From assembly GCF_026914185.1 (NCBI RefSeq), contig NC_070562.1, positions 5,890,001 to 5,954,000 on the forward strand: a DNA stretch of 64,000 nucleotides, given 5' to 3'. This document shows, piece by piece, positions 12,310-24,785 of this stretch. Source of the stretch: Puccinia triticina (Eukaryota > Basidiomycota > Pucciniomycetes > Pucciniales > Pucciniaceae). The number at the start of each line of letters is the position of its first letter. Position 1 is the first letter of the stretch. The translations under genes were made by a program, and so were the position numbers. The notes below the pieces were generated by a model that saw only the letters and a program-made list of their open reading frames with translations, was not told where the DNA came from and ran no database searches.

Positions 12310-13580
12310 TGATCTCATGCAAAGTCCACTCTGACCAGAAACATAGGGTTTGAAGTAGCCAATAGGATTTTTACTTAAGTTTGTTAGTTGTCATTTTCAG
12401 TGCTTGCTAGAAGTTTTCTCACCTTCCCAAAAGAAACCAGTCCAGCACAGGTCTCATTCATGTGATGGCCTCAGATTCTTTTCCAATTTTATATGTTTTG
12501 TTGATGCCTACTTGTGTTCTTGGTTGAATCATTCTCTACAAGAGGACCCCTTTCAAGACAGAAATGTTCTTTTTTTGAGACAAACCTTTTTCAACAGGGA
12601 GGCCAACAGGATTCAAAATCTTTACTGATGTGATCCTCCTGCCGCATCAAAAATACACAATGTATATAAATGAATTGCATTGTTTGAGGTGGAACTACAA
12701 CTGATTGCGGTGATGGTAGCAATTTGGATGTTTAAATGTGTAACACAGCAAATCAGGTGGAATCCAGCAAGAAATTGTGTTGCACAGTGACTACCTTGTT
12801 TTTTACCTGGCTGATGGGAAGGTCTGGTGAGAAGCATTAATCATCAGTTTCTTTAGAATTTTCTCATTTCTAAGACATTGCAGTCTTGACTTGGTGGAGG
12901 CTTGTGGCTCCCATGATGACCCAGGTGTTAGGTGATGCCCCTGGGTCCAAGTCCAGCAACATTCTTATACCAGGAGTTTTGTACAGCAGCTTTTTGTTTC
13001 TTTAGCCTGGCTGAGGACTCCAGTGCTTACAGTTGCTTTCTTCAGCTTTCCCAGTTGAAGCATTAGGCTTGGTTTTTTTATTCCGGTCATTCTTGACTGG
13101 CGGAACTGCAACATGGTGTTGGCCGCTTGTCATGCCAATAGATCTTTGCTTGAATTGACTCTTACCTTTGGTGTTGAGTGATATCACCCTTGTTCAGTGA
13201 CATTGCAATAAGCAAATTGTGTTCTGTTTTCATACTACCAAATCTGTATCCGCATTCACGTAGGTGCAATCAGTCTTTTCAGCTTTTGGGAAGGGCTGCC
13301 CCGGAGTTTGCTAGGCTTGCCACTTGCCGCAGATGGCTTGGATTGCAGCAAATTTCTCACAATGTCAGGCCAGTTATGGTCACCTGATCTCACCCAAATC
13401 AGGGTGTAATTGTTTTTCCAGGCATTGACACCATGGAACATCCATCAGTACAATAGTATTTCAAGGCGTGGTGGGTTGGGAAAGAATCAATTCATGCGGC
13501 CGAGGTGGGTACTCATGGGATTGAAAAAAAAGGCAACAAGGAGCGGGTTAACAATATGAAAAAAAAACATATATATTAGA
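12310..13580. other. Intergenic stretch without a supported gene
   Basis: Only short frames without family features are seen. The stretch separates the convergent 3' ends of locus A (+) and the large minus-strand gene. Confidence 0.4.
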
Positions 13581-13582
13581 GA

Positions 13583-16127
13583 TTATTTGTCAGTAATCTG
13601 AGAGGAGGAATGGGGGATTAGGAATGGGCTGGTGGGTTGCTTGTGTTGCCAGTGTTTTAGGAAATCAGTGGTAATGGCTTCTGCAAGTTCAGTCCGAGTG
13701 GGTGGTTTGTGGAGCGTTGAGATCTTGTTTGGAGACTGGAAAGCTGGTTGGAACAGTCGAACAATATAAGCAGAGAGATTCTTCCATATTGGTTCTTCAG
13801 GGGTGTGTTGGGCCACCGAGTTGTCCATGATGATTGACATTGCCTGAACAAAAGACATACATTCCGAGACAGGAGCAGTGCGGTGGTCCCGGGAGGAAAT
13901 GAAGAGTCCCCAAACACTAGCTAGTAAGAAATATATCAGAGGTTGAAATTTTTGCCTCGACTGAATGGCTCGGAATCGCTTAGCCGATTCATCCTTCTGG
14001 TTGGTCAAGGATGAATCCCCCTGGGGTCTTGTGGTGAGTGCAGCAGAGTCGCCAAGTTTCTTGGTGGAGCTTCGAGTTGCACGTGAAACTTTCTTCCTCT
14101 GGGTACCTGTGAGAGGTTGTTGGCTGAGACCGTGTGTTTGGAAGATGACATACCCCATGAAAACATCAATAATCATGTTACAAAAGGTGTGGAGTACGTC
14201 GACAGAGTGAGATCGTGGAATAACATCTGATTCAGTGGTTGGGATTTTCTCATCAGTTGAATCAAATGTTGAGGATGAGTTCTTCATGTTTTCTAGGTGA
14301 TTGAGGACTTGTACTGCCTGTGTGATCTCATTGTCATCTTCAGCGGTTTCAGGTGGCGGTGGTTTGTAAAGGTTTTCAGCCATGAGTTCAATGGAGGCTG
14401 CAACGATCTTGGCCCAGCTGGACGTGAAATTAGCTGGAGGGTTTTGAAGCCGGACGAGGAACCGGACAAGAGTCGACTCAGGATGAGGTGTCTTGACAAA
14501 CGGTGAGATGATTTCATGGGGCTGGAGTTTTTCATCCTTATTCGAAAATCTGGAAAGAAGTGGAAAGTCAATGATATTGGGACAGTACCACTGCTCATTG
14601 GTTGATGGTCCTAGAAATTCTGGGGCTGAAAAAGGAAAAGAAATAAGCTGATGTATAAAAAGGAGTAGGATACTGCAGCAAAAAAACTTACCCAGAGAGC
14701 TAATGTTCTTGATCCACAATGAGTACAAGCAAGATGTCCTTGCAAAATGGAAGTCAGGGTTGTGAGGTGCCTTGGTTTCCATTGATCTGGCTCGGAACTG
14801 GACCAGTTTGGATAGAGATTTCCACATATACTGATACTTATTCCAGTTGGGTTTTACCCCGTCGAGTTCCTGATGGAGCTTGACCAGCTTGATTCTAACA
14901 TCGACCAACTTGATGATCGTAAGGTTGCTGTTGGTGAGAGGGGTGGATGTATCGTTGGGAAGCTTGTCTCCTGCTTCAAGAGGGTTGTTTGTGGTAGGTA
15001 CAGCAGATTCTGAACTGGTGGTGGGCTGTGGTGGCACATTGGAAGGAGTTTGTGGTGGTTTATTTCCGTTTGGGAGAGAGCTCGTGGAGGCAGATGGGAC
15101 ACCAGGTGTTTGAGATGGTGGATGTGGACTAGGGAGGAGAGAGGTAGGGATTGGGGTTGGTGGCTCCTGTTCGGGTGGTACTGGCTCAGACAGTGGATTG
15201 GGAGGTGGAACTGAGGAAGGATCCAGAAGTGGGTCAGCTGGCGCGTTGGTTTGACCTTGATCTCCGGCTGGAATTTCAGAATGTTGGTGCTGTTTGTCCG
15301 AGAAATGCTGAACGTCCTTGAGTGTTGATTCAGCAGGTTGACCGCTAGACACATTGGGAGCTGGCTGCGGAGGAGGTGCTGTTTGGTCAGAACCTATGGG
15401 GCCGGTGATTGTTGGTGAAGAATTGGGCTTTGGGTTCAACAATTCGACTGGTTTGACTGAGTTACCCTTGCGGCTTTTTGGTTTCTTCCTGGTAGGCTGC
15501 TTGGAAGCAGTTGAGGTTGTGGGCGGGTGAATTTTTGTGGAGCTTTGGTGTATCTTAATTTCTTCATCTTCCGGGATTTCACCAGTCTTTTCCCAAGCTG
15601 CAATGGAATGTGTGTGAAACGTAAGCTGTGATGTGATGATGGTCAAGGAGAGAGTTGAGGAGAAATACCCACTTTGCTTGGTGCTAGTCAAAGCCTTCTC
15701 AAGTGTGTTCACTATCTCCTTGGTGGTCTTCGGCAATTTGAGACGGCGTAATATACGTGTGGCTTGCTCGGCTTCATTCAGGTTTCGGTTGAATTCTTCA
15801 GATGTGATTTGTTGAATTTCCATATCGAGGATGGGCTCGCTGGGGTTGAGTGGGGCAGCCGATGTTGGATCGTTGGAGTTCCTTGAGAATTCTTGAAACA
15901 AGGGGGCAGGAAGGATGGGAGCAGGGGGTGCTGCACAGCCGGGGAAGTTCATATCTAGTACTGCTTGGGCTATATAAGAAGGGAGGGGAATTAGATTTTA
16001 TGTATGTGTAAAACATACATAGCTGGTACTTACTTGGGGGAGGAGTTCCATGGTTGCTGGGAGTCACTGTGTCTTGCAATTTGGGTGTATTATCAGGGCT
16101 TGAATTTTTGGGTGATGGCAAAGTCAT
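13583..16127 (-). CDS. Large Ser/Pro-rich protein of transposon context, unknown function
   Basis: Exon one starts at ATG 16127 (MTLPSPKNSSPD) and runs to about 16034. After a GTAAGT...TATAG intron the frame is open from about 15970 to 13583. Two in-frame stretches look like introns: about 15671-15600, ending TTGCAG, and about 14693-14628, ending TTTCAG. The N-terminal third is disordered, rich in Pro/Ser/Thr with a basic patch (TRKKPKSRKG). The C-terminal part is ordered and helical, with WNKYQYMWKSLSKLV and a hydrophobic segment before SSRDHRTAP. There are no in-frame stops, unlike most neighbours. I do not recognise the domain. Its place beside a Tnp2-type transposase suggests a third transposon-encoded protein. 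Confidence 0.5.
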
Positions 16128-16260
16128 TTTGGAAAGCTTGAGAGTTGGAAGGTGTGTGATGGGAAGGAAGGGGGTAGTCTTTTGTGGATAGCAGGAAAGT
16201 GGATGTGTTGGATTTTGGATGGGAGGGAGGAATGAAGCGCAAATGGGCAAGGGGGGAGTC

Positions 16261-16270
16261 TATTTATATT
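16261..16270 (-). promoter_or_regulatory. TATA-like box of the large minus-strand gene
   Basis: AATATAAATA on the minus strand lies about 135 bases upstream of the ATG at 16127, a plausible distance for a fungal core promoter with a short 5' leader. Confidence 0.35.
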
Positions 16271-16824
16271 AATTCTCCCCAGTGTGGTACGCCTCAGATA
16301 CCACTGAGTGCAAATTTTTGTCCCTTTGTGCACCCACAATCTACCCCTTTGACCGCATCTTCCCTAGATATGTTTGGTCTCACAGAGCTTATTATGTCAC
16401 ATAGTGGATAATCCTTTGTAAGAAGTGGTGAGTGCCGTCATCATTATGCCCTTCTAGATGAATCTTGTATATATTTGAATTAAAGCTCACCCCACTCAAA
16501 GGCCGGCCTCCCGCTTAGTTTTGTGGATCAAGCAAGGATTTAACCAGTAAATCACCACCCACATCAGCTATTCAAACTGAATGGGTTGAGGCAGGCACTC
16601 TCCTAGCTGCCACTTAGCTAGTATGGGTGCACAAGAGATTCACAAGGCAGTTGGAAGTCTGGGACAAGTCCAGAAATCCCCTAAGTTCCACTTGGGTTGT
16701 GGCAGACTTCGGATTGTCTTCCAACAGGGCGGTGCCCAAAATTTGGATCTGGGCTTGAAAATTGTTCACCTCACTAACTCCTGTTACATAAGCATGCATA
16801 TGATACTTGGAATTGCACCCACCA

Positions 16825-16870
16825 GACTGTGTCACACAAACGTACGGCCGTACATTTGTGTGACACAGTC
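16825..16870. repeat. Palindrome copy 2 (23-bp arms)
   Basis: Arms of 23 bp meet at 16847/16848 with no spacer. The inner 18 bases are the same as in copies 1 and 3, with one mismatch (A at 16854 where a perfect palindrome needs G). It sits about 150 bases past the 3' end of the minus-strand companion gene and about 700 bases upstream of the large minus-strand gene. Confidence 0.9.
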
Positions 16871-17017
16871 CCGCAGCTAGCTTGCCTGCAGACAATCACA
16901 CAAGTTGAACAAGCGCCACCAAAGACTTCACACAACGTATCAGCCACAATAAGACAAAAAACTAGTAAATACAACCAGATATGGTAAAAAACAAGCACCA
17001 CAGCTTCCAACTACACA

Positions 17018-18776
17018 TCACTCCTGTTCCATCCAAAATTTCATGATACAAAACAAAAATGAAAAGGGCGAGTCAACATGCATAGATCCGGTCCCGCTCG
17101 GGCCTGGTTGACCACCAGTTTGAGAGTTTGCTGGGCTTGGTTGTGGAGCAGGTGCAGGATTTGGGGAACTTCCAGTTGGTCCTGGTCCAGACTGGGGATT
17201 TAACATCACAAGGCTTTCCATTCCTTTGGCAAGATCTTCAATGTTGAAAGGGGGCACTTGAGAGACTGTATCTTGTTCAAATTTACACAACCGATTTCGC
17301 CAAGCATTGGAGTAGCAATTGGTGGGAAGATTGCGAGGGACTCCATTAATACCCTTAGTATGACCATGAGAAGACTTGAAGCGTCCATAGACATTATTGT
17401 TCACTGATTTCGTCTTGTGATGTTGAGCTTGAGCAAGAACCATCTTGTCAAGGCCGTGGAGAATGGTTGTAAGTGAATCGGACCGCCACACCGGGAGAAT
17501 TCTGGTTGGTTGAACCAAAGCGCTTGCCCCCTCTTCAATATCGGAATGAGTATCCTTATCCGCAAGTACCACAGCGAGTTGATGATTGTTGGGGTATAGC
17601 TTTGCAGCCATTGCGCATCTGTTCTCACAAATCTGGTACATAGTGGATATCAGTGCGGCTGCTCTACTCCACGTTTTTTCTAAGGTACACAACTTACTTT
17701 CTTGCGCCATCGGGTATACTGGGCCCTGACTAACCTCAACTTTTTATCAGATTCAAATTTTGTCACGTCCACACTGCCAAATTTCTGAATTTCTTCACAT
17801 TTCCCACGAAGCCATTGTTGAATGATTGCTGGTGCCTGAGCTGCCTCTTCCTCACTTATCTTCATCTTCGTACTGAGCCACTCCACAGACTTCTTCCCCA
17901 TCACCTCTATCACCGCCAAGTTCCAAGGAGAATGGTCCATCGGCTTCACCGTCCAATCAAACGTCATTCTGGAAATTCCTGCCAAAGCGAGGGCTCTCTC
18001 CACGTCCCCCCTAGTCTGAGGGCTGATTGGCTTGCCGCCTCAAAGGTCACCCTTTTTAGGAGCAGAGGTGAATGGAGGTGGTTTGATATTCTTACGTATT
18101 TCAGATTCGGCTTGAGCTACAAAGTAATCTTGTTCTAGAACTGGTTTGTCGGGCAGACTGCAACGAATACTATCAAGCTGCTTCAAGATGAACTGAGCAC
18201 GCCTTTCAATCCAATACTGGGCTTCCTTCTCATTCTCCGAAGGTGGTGATGGAAAATCTTGTGGCTCATCCGGACCACCAAGAAATGACTTGATGAAAAA
18301 CTGAATCCCTCAAGAGATTGGCTCGAAATGCTGAATGGTCGTAGTCCTCTTGGCTATAGACTTCACACGGCGCTGTGTTTGTTTTTTTCCTGCAGCTTCT
18401 TCGGCACTTGACTTCTCCAGTTGGGACTGCTCAACAATAAACTTGGCCGAGAGCTGTGGGTCTTGCGGCAGCGATGCTGGCTGAGATGATGTGTTGGAGG
18501 ACTCGCCTGCAACCAGAATTTCATCAACCAACAGCATTCAGTTTGAAGAGAGGATACTATGGTTGACTCACCCTGGGCCGCTGTACCTTGATCTGTTTCC
18601 ATTGGAGTTGCGCTAGCTTGAAATTTGAATTTGGGAATGAGACCGGCAACAACAGAGGCAATCATTTCTTCGTCTTTTGAGAGAGGCTCTTGGGATTGAT
18701 TGGCATTGTCTTCACCGATAAGGGGTACAGGGGCACCAGTACCTCCAGAAGAGCTGTTGGTTGGGTTGCTGGCCAT
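17018..18776 (-). pseudogene. Transposon companion gene, copy 1 (two in-frame stops)
   Basis: The start is ATG 18776 (MASNPTNSSSGG). Coding blocks follow at 18776-18550, 18537 to about 18000, 18003-17705 and 17640-17018, with short introns between. The core has SRMTFDW, APAIIQQWLRGKCEEI, a basic KKLRLVRAQYTRWRKK segment and GVPRNLPTNCYS, then a Pro/Gly-rich tail. The intact gene at 25022 has the same order (GWTFAWEEPW, ILHRWFLGRQEGL, NVPRNLPINCYS), so both belong to one family, which I associate with rust Tnp2-type transposons. The function is unknown. The frame continues through TGA stops at 18310-18312 and 18040-18042, both preceded by T. Confidence 0.55.
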
Positions 18777-19989
18777 GATCAAGAATGGAAGAATAACAGA
18801 CTTTGATTTTGGAATCTATTATACACCAGGATAAGGTGGATGAGAGGTGGGTCTACAAATAGAACTTAGGATAATCAGTTGGAGATGGGTTCAGCCCAAG
18901 CTTGAAGGTCATCTGAAGATATATGTGAACTGCGTTGAAACATTACGGATTGGGCATGCTCCTATACATGATAACATAGGGTTCTTTCTAATCTTATTTC
19001 CCTTTCAAAATTACAAACAAACAAATATTTGGTCAAATTCTGACTGCCACCTTCCCTGCTCTGTGCACACCTCAAAGAGCCTCCCAACCCTGCATGGAAA
19101 AACACATATTACAGAGTCAGCACTACATCAGACCATGCGGTGTGAATCTTACTTACCAATGTTCCCAATCCAACAGCGCTGAGTGTTGCAGTTGAAATTA
19201 CAAAGGTACCACTTTGATGACTGAGCATTGCAGCATGTCCGATTATTCCTTCAGTACTGATCACTGCAGCAGCCTCATAATCAGCGCAAACCAATCGGCA
19301 ATTCAGATCTGGATAATCTCTGTATGGATCCTCATTTCGTTGTACTTCTTCAAAAGGTTTAACAATGACCCAAATTTTTTTTGGTGTTTGGATTGATGAG
19401 AATATCCTTTTGATTTGGCCAAATCTTTGGTCTTTCCCAAGAAAAAATTCAACCAGGCTATTTCCCTTGTGCTGTTCACCAGTGGTGAAACGTTTCCCGT
19501 TGACTTCGAAGTCTTTTTCAGTGACCACATTGGGGTTCAGGGCCAGCTGATTGTCACCTAGCTTCCCCCTCAAGTCCTTTTTCCCAGCCGCCGCTCTTTT
19601 CCACTTTGTCAACAGAGGCCCCTTGAGTTCAAACTGTTGATATTTGTCTTTATTTGTGATGTCCTCATTCGCGTTTGTATCTCTTGTTTGACTATTCAGA
19701 AGGAGTTGGAAGCTGGAATTGATGTGCCATGATTTTAATAACGTCTTGGGAATCTTGTCTACAGGTAGTTTCAATTCATCAGTATGTATTTGAAGATATA
19801 AAAAGGGTACACTGGTAAACACGTACCCGGGTGGTGATTGGTTGGAATCTTTTGCAGAATTCCATTCACACGCTCTTGGGCCCATGAAGCAGTAGATCGA
19901 GGAGGTCCAAACCGCCGGATTACCTCCGGTAAATGTTGCGTCAGGTGAAGGTTTGGCCGACTGTTTTTTTCAGGCCAATGTGTTTGGAG

Positions 19990-20694
19990 TAAGGATGGCT
20001 ATAGAGCGGGCCGGCCAACAGGCCGCCCGAACCCGCGCGGGTTTGGGCCGGGCTCGGACACACATTTCAGATAATAATTTAAAATCGGCCCGGCCCGTCC
20101 GACCCGTTTAGCAAACGGGCGGCTCGCGGGCGGCCCGCGGGCGCCCGTGGGCCGCCCCCGGTCGGGGGACCGGTGTTCTTCGAAGCGGGACTGGCTGCCG
20201 CTGGCAGCTGCAGTGCCACCTCAGCCAACTACCAGCTAGCCATCGACAGTCGACCGGTGACCAACTCACCCCCACGGGCCACAATGGCAAAGAGAAAGAC
20301 ACGCGCACACCCTGGTTTGTCCGAGGAAGAAGGCGAAACTGACGATATCCGCGTCGCCGAGAGATCGGAACCAGAAACTCCATCGACTACGCAGCAGGAG
20401 ATCGATAGGCAGCCACCTAGAACTGATGCTTCAGCCCCCCAGACACCAGCCCCCGCCGACAGTTTGAGTGAATCACAAGAAACCGCCGAAGGGAGCTTGT
20501 TCAAAAAGCGTAAACTCACCAAATAGCGGGCGGCCTGCGGCCCGCGGGCTGCCTGCCACCCGCCCGTTTAGTAAACGGGTTTGGGCCGGTCTGCGTTCTT
20601 GGCTGCACTGGCCCGGCCCGGCCTGTCCGCTAACTTCACGGGCTAGCGCGGGCCGGCCCGCGGACGGCCCGAGCCCGCCCGATAGCCATCCTTA
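19990..20694. mobile_element. hAT-type deletion derivative, 705 bp
   Basis: Terminal inverted repeats start TAAGGATGGCTAT on both sides. The element is flanked by an exact 8-bp duplication GTTTGGAG (19982-19989 and 20695-20702), the hAT signature. The subterminal parts are GC-rich, full of GGGCCGG/CCGGCCC motifs. It retains a short transposase-like N-terminus at 20284-20526 but no catalytic domain, so it would need a helper transposase. It interrupts an exon of the Tnp2-like gene. Confidence 0.9.
20284..20526 (+). pseudogene. Remnant N-terminus of a hAT transposase
   Basis: An 80-codon frame starts MAKRKTRAHPGLSEEE, runs through an acidic Ser/Thr/Pro-rich stretch and ends in KKRKLTK. In rust hAT transposases a basic start and acidic linker of this type precede the BED zinc finger and dimerisation domains. 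Here those are deleted and the frame stops just before the 3' subterminal repeats. It may be non-functional, or could act as a nuclear-localised truncated protein. Confidence 0.5.
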
Positions 20695-23149
20695 GTTTGG
20701 AGGGATTTACGGTAGTTTAGTAACAGATTTTCAAATTCATTGAGATCGGTTAATCTGATTCTTGGAAGAGTTAGGAAGTGGGTAATCTTAGACAAGAGTG
20801 TCGTGGATTGAAGTAGTGAAGAGACACGCTTTCTATCTTTTTCTGTTTCTGCTGCAGCATCAGGTTTGGTCCAGAGGGGAATCAGAGATATAGTGTAGTA
20901 TACTTTGTATAAGATTAACCATTCCGCAGCCTTCAAAGATCCATGGTTGGCTTCCCCCAAGTTATGGGGTACACGGTCAAGCCACAAAGGTACCTGGGTG
21001 TGCATGATTGTTTGTCTCACAACATCCAGCTCAATCGGCGTTAGCTTAAATTGATTGTCGTCATCTTCATCTAGTTTCTTCTGGGGTTTTTTCCCTTTCT
21101 GCACCGCTCTTGCTGTCTTGTCGCTTGCATCAGAAGAATACCCAGCGGAGCTAGCTAAATCTTGTTCACTCATATCATACATTGTTTGTTTCCTGAGCCG
21201 AAGTTGATATGAGTGAGTTGATGACGTACTAGAGTCCCCTAATCTTCCACTTTGGGAACTTGAGCTGGAAGAGCATATATTTGCGGTAGATCCTTTATCC
21301 ACAACTGAAGTACTGGGAATCATGAATCCCCCCTCACCTTCACCAATGACACATATTTTTTTGGTTGGTCTTCGGGCAGTTGAGCTCTCTGGAATGGGAT
21401 CTTGTTTTTGTTTTCCCTTCCCCTTGTTTACGTAGTCCTTTGCCTTGGGGCCAAATGCATCTGTGTAGGGAGTTTTGGAGTATGACTGATCATTCTGCCA
21501 ACCTTCGTCCTTTTCTCTAATCTTCTTCAGCTCTTCCCCAACAGTAGGCAGGGCCAAAAAGTGCATGCTGTGATCCTTCAGATCACCAAGCACCAACGCA
21601 TGCATCAACTCAATCGAGCAATATTCAACAGGACGCCAGTAGGGGAGCTCGTTTAGTACGCTCCATCGTGCTCCATACTTCTTGAAAAGTTCTTTACGAT
21701 TGGGGAGGCTGTTACATTTCAGCCAGTCGGATGCGCGGGCAAGGTGCTCAACATGGTTGCGGAGAAGGAACTTTGATTTGTCTGTCTCTTCAATGTCTTT
21801 CTTGTCCAAAAGGCAAAATTAACAAAAGAGACTGGCTTGATGGCTTCCAAATCCAGCCGCCTTTTGAAGAGCTGGGAGGTCTGCAATAAGTGGAAATATT
21901 GCAACTCTGATATTACGTCCGGTTGGGTGAGTAGCAGTCGATTCAAAGAAGTGACCAGGAGCCCAAAACGTTTTAAGCTCCTGGACTAGAGGCTGCAAGA
22001 GGTGGTTGACTTGTTCAAGACTGGGCTCTGTGGGTCCAGGAATTATACCAAAAAGATAGATGTTCTTGACTTTGTATTGTTGAGTGGGCGGGAGATTCAG
22101 ACAGACCAGCGTAATTGCCCCCAGGGAGTTCTTTTTCCCAAGATTAGATGTTCCGCCAGCATTAAACCAGTCAAGATAAAGACTGAATACAAGATTTCCC
22201 AAGCTGCTTGTGAATATTCCTTCTCCCTCATTGTTGTTGGGAAATTCTCGCCACACGCTTCCATGCCAAACGTCCTCCAATTCCTGATCAGCGGTTCTCT
22301 CTAGCGCAGCCAAACTGGAATTGAGTAAGGTTTTGAATTGTTGATTGAGGAGTCAATCTTTCAGCCAAGATTTTAAAGTCAAGTAATTAAATGTTTGAAA
22401 GGGTTTTGGAGCACCCCGGGAGTTAGTGCGCGATAGAGCTTGATCGCATTGGGGGACAACTTGTTGTGACTCGTTCCACTTTTCAAACATTCGATACTTT
22501 GAAAAGAAGAGTTCGGTGCATTTAGTAACCTTTGTTTCATTCGGATACAAGGCAAAGCATTTCTTGCAACATATTTGAGAGGTTAGTTTTGGAATGAGTC
22601 CAAGACAGTGAGTAACTGATTCCCAAGTAGAAGGAATCTGTTGGACAATAGGAGTCGGATCTATAGATTTTCCATGTAGGGAACCCCATATATTTGCAAG
22701 AAGGACAACATTCTGCCTTGCGGCCAAAAGGAACAAGTTTGCCAATTCTTTACTTAGGTGACCGCTGAAGACCAATTTGGTCATTTGAATCATCACTTGC
22801 ATACAAAAGTCCCCCTCTAAGAAAGGTGGGCGGCCCACGGCTTGTTTATCTGAGGTTGAGTCTGTGGCAGGCAACTGATCAAGCTCTGGGTCAGGCACAG
22901 CAACAGAATACGGGAATATGACATGCATACTTAATAACTTACTTGGATTGCATCCGAATTTCCTTGAGGTTTCTCAAGCTGTGCCCTCTCCCTTGCACAC
23001 CTCTGAGATTCCTTCCTTTGGTGATCTTGATACACCTGCCGGGACAACACCCTTCCTGGAAGAACTCCAACTCCTTCTACCGTGTGTTGTGCAGTGCAAC
23101 AAGAGGCTTGCTCACAGTTACAGACATAGAGTGGCATATTAATGATTTA

Positions 23150-23700
23150 GGATAGTAGGTATTTAGTGATTGTATCAAGAGTGAGAGTGGTGGGGAGGAA
23201 CAAGTGTGATTGAACTGGGTCAAGCAGGGATGGTGGTACTTGGCTTTCAGATGATGATGTTCAGAAATTTTCTACTGCGGCCCCATATACACAGCAAGGA
23301 TCAGCATTTCTGCAGATTTGTCAGATCTATTTAACGGAATCACATGCTTGCATTATTGTGTATTCCAACTTGTTCTGTAGCCATCTGGTGTGATTTCAGT
23401 GTCTCATCGTCACAAGTAGAATATCACATGCAACAGAGTTTTAAGTTGTGCTGTGCAAGTGTGCACATGTGCTGCAATATTTGCGTAAATGATTGTATCT
23501 GGGATGTCCACCTTAACGACTCATGCTGAATGTAGTTTACTATCATTCTTCTTGCTTATCAAACTAGACACAGGGGGCCGGTCCCTAGTTTTACAAACCA
23601 AATATTATATCATTTGATAGATCATGGAGATATCATAAATAGAGTTCCCCTTCTGGTGTAGTGTTCCCCCAGACTGCTTTCTGCGTCAACAATTGTCCAA
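23150..23700. other. Intergenic stretch, upstream region of the transposase gene
   Basis: No supported gene. It is the likely promoter side of the minus-strand Tnp2-like gene, but no clear TATA box was identified. Confidence 0.35.
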
Positions 23701-23711
23701 GATCCACAAAA

Positions 23712-24041
23712 ATGGTGCACACTACTTATTCCACTTTGAAATTTAGTCCACTCCAGTTGAAATGGCTCCAAGATATGCAGCTTTGGGTAGATAGAACCTT
23801 AGAGGAGATAGAACTGGATCCTGCAGTCAAACCTCACACCAGGGATACAAATGATTGGGAAGGTCACATAGTTTTACAAGGAAAGATCGATAGTGGTGCA
23901 CTAGACCTTAAAATTCCTCAATGTGCTCTTCCAGACGTGATGGCTTGCTGGAATGCCAGAAGAAATAGGCTCGGAATAGGCAAGCACATTACCGCATACT
24001 TATATTGCCATGGTTTCTGCTTACCTTGTTTTCTGCGGTGA
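23712..24041 (+). CDS. Hypothetical protein fragment
   Basis: An open frame from ATG 23712 (MVHTTYSTLKF) encodes a protein-like sequence with LKWLQDMQLWVDRTLEEIELDP and ARRNRLGIGKH. A further coding-like piece in another frame follows at about 24042-24120 (DLLRNTLLKWVMQYLQ), so an intron or frameshift is possible. No family is recognised. It lies between the Tnp2-like gene and palindrome copy 3, so it may be part of the same transposon. Confidence 0.3.
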   Translation: MVHTTYSTLKFSPLQLKWLQDMQLWVDRTLEEIELDPAVKPHTRDTNDWEGHIVLQGKIDSGALDLKIPQCALPDVMACWNARRNRLGIGKHITAYLYCHGFCLPCFLR

Positions 24042-24745
24042 TTTCCAGGACCTGTTGCGCAATACCCTATTGAAATGGGTGATGCAGTATCTACAGGACG
24101 CTCAATGGCTGCACCCCAAAAGTAACTCCTGCTACGTAAGTTTTCCTCTCTTTTTTGCAGGCAGGAAAGGTCCTGATCAGGTCCATTTGGCACTTAATAC
24201 ACAGCCCTCAATATTCCTCAGTAGTGCTACATCAGAATCCACTTGAAGCTTGAAGTCTTAGATCTTTATTTAGCTAAAACTACATACTACCCACCACATA
24301 AAACAATGATATCTGTTGCGATCATAGGTTTTGTTTCTCCAAGTAAAATCAAGTGACACCCAAATTATTTCTCAAGATTGTTTCCAGTTACCAAAAACAA
24401 AGTGTAGAGTGATTTATTTCTTCTGAAACCGTTTCCTTGGACTTCTCTGTGAAGCGTGCAGAAATGGAACCCTTTGTTTTGCTTTGGCTGAGAGCATTGA
24501 AAAAATTTGAGTCTTGGCTGCAAGACTCGTTGAGCTGAGTACACCCACCTCGCAGCCGAGTAGGCTATATTGCATGCAGCTTTTGTATTGGAATGACGTT
24601 TGCATACATGTGTCTTTATCATGTGGTTGAATCGGAAGGTTAAGGAATTTGATATTTGCATTTATGTACATACATATCAGACAGGTTGTATAGCTGATTC
24701 ATGCAAGTATGCACTAATTCCAATATGACACCACCTGGCAACATC

Positions 24746-24785
24746 TGTGTCACACAAACGTACGGCCGTACGTTTGTGTGGCACA
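24746..24785. repeat. Palindrome copy 3 (20-bp arms)
   Basis: Arms of 20 bp meet at 24765/24766, sharing the inner sequence of copies 1 and 2 with one mismatch (G at 24781). It lies about 240 bases upstream of the start of the plus-strand companion gene. Confidence 0.9.

Larger units (their letters stand above)
19091..23137 (-). pseudogene. Tnp2-like (CACTA/Plavaka-type) transposase, disrupted
   Basis: The start is near ATG 23137 (MPLYVCNC), with a CxC/CC N-terminal cluster. A GTAAGT...CCCAG intron follows (about 22937-22890), then a long open region. Landmarks of the Tnp2 family are NLVFSLYLDWFNAGG (about 22220), GIIPGPTEPSLEQVNHLL (about 22040), the tandem-Cys FC..FC region near 21820, and ELMHALVLGDLKDH (about 21610). 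Past the insertion come FGPPRS and ERVNGILQKIPTNHHPG (about 19930-19850), then a C-terminal block (FVISTATLSAVGLG). The transposase would cut and paste its own element. Breaks are TGA 22353-22355, TAA 21819-21821 and the 705-bp insertion at 19990-20694. Removing that insert and one 8-bp repeat restores the frame. The position matching the usual D of DxMH reads E. Confidence 0.75.

Noticed and set aside
19091..23137. Assignment of the transposase to the KDZ superfamily
   Set aside because: The GIIPGPTEPSLEQ and ERVNGILQKIPTNH landmarks fit Tnp2-type proteins better, although KDZ elements also carry Tet-like genes.
10789..24785. Palindromes as terminal inverted repeats of a single transposon
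   Set aside because: Each site is already a complete inverted repeat and no flanking target duplications were found, so I kept them as separate palindromes.
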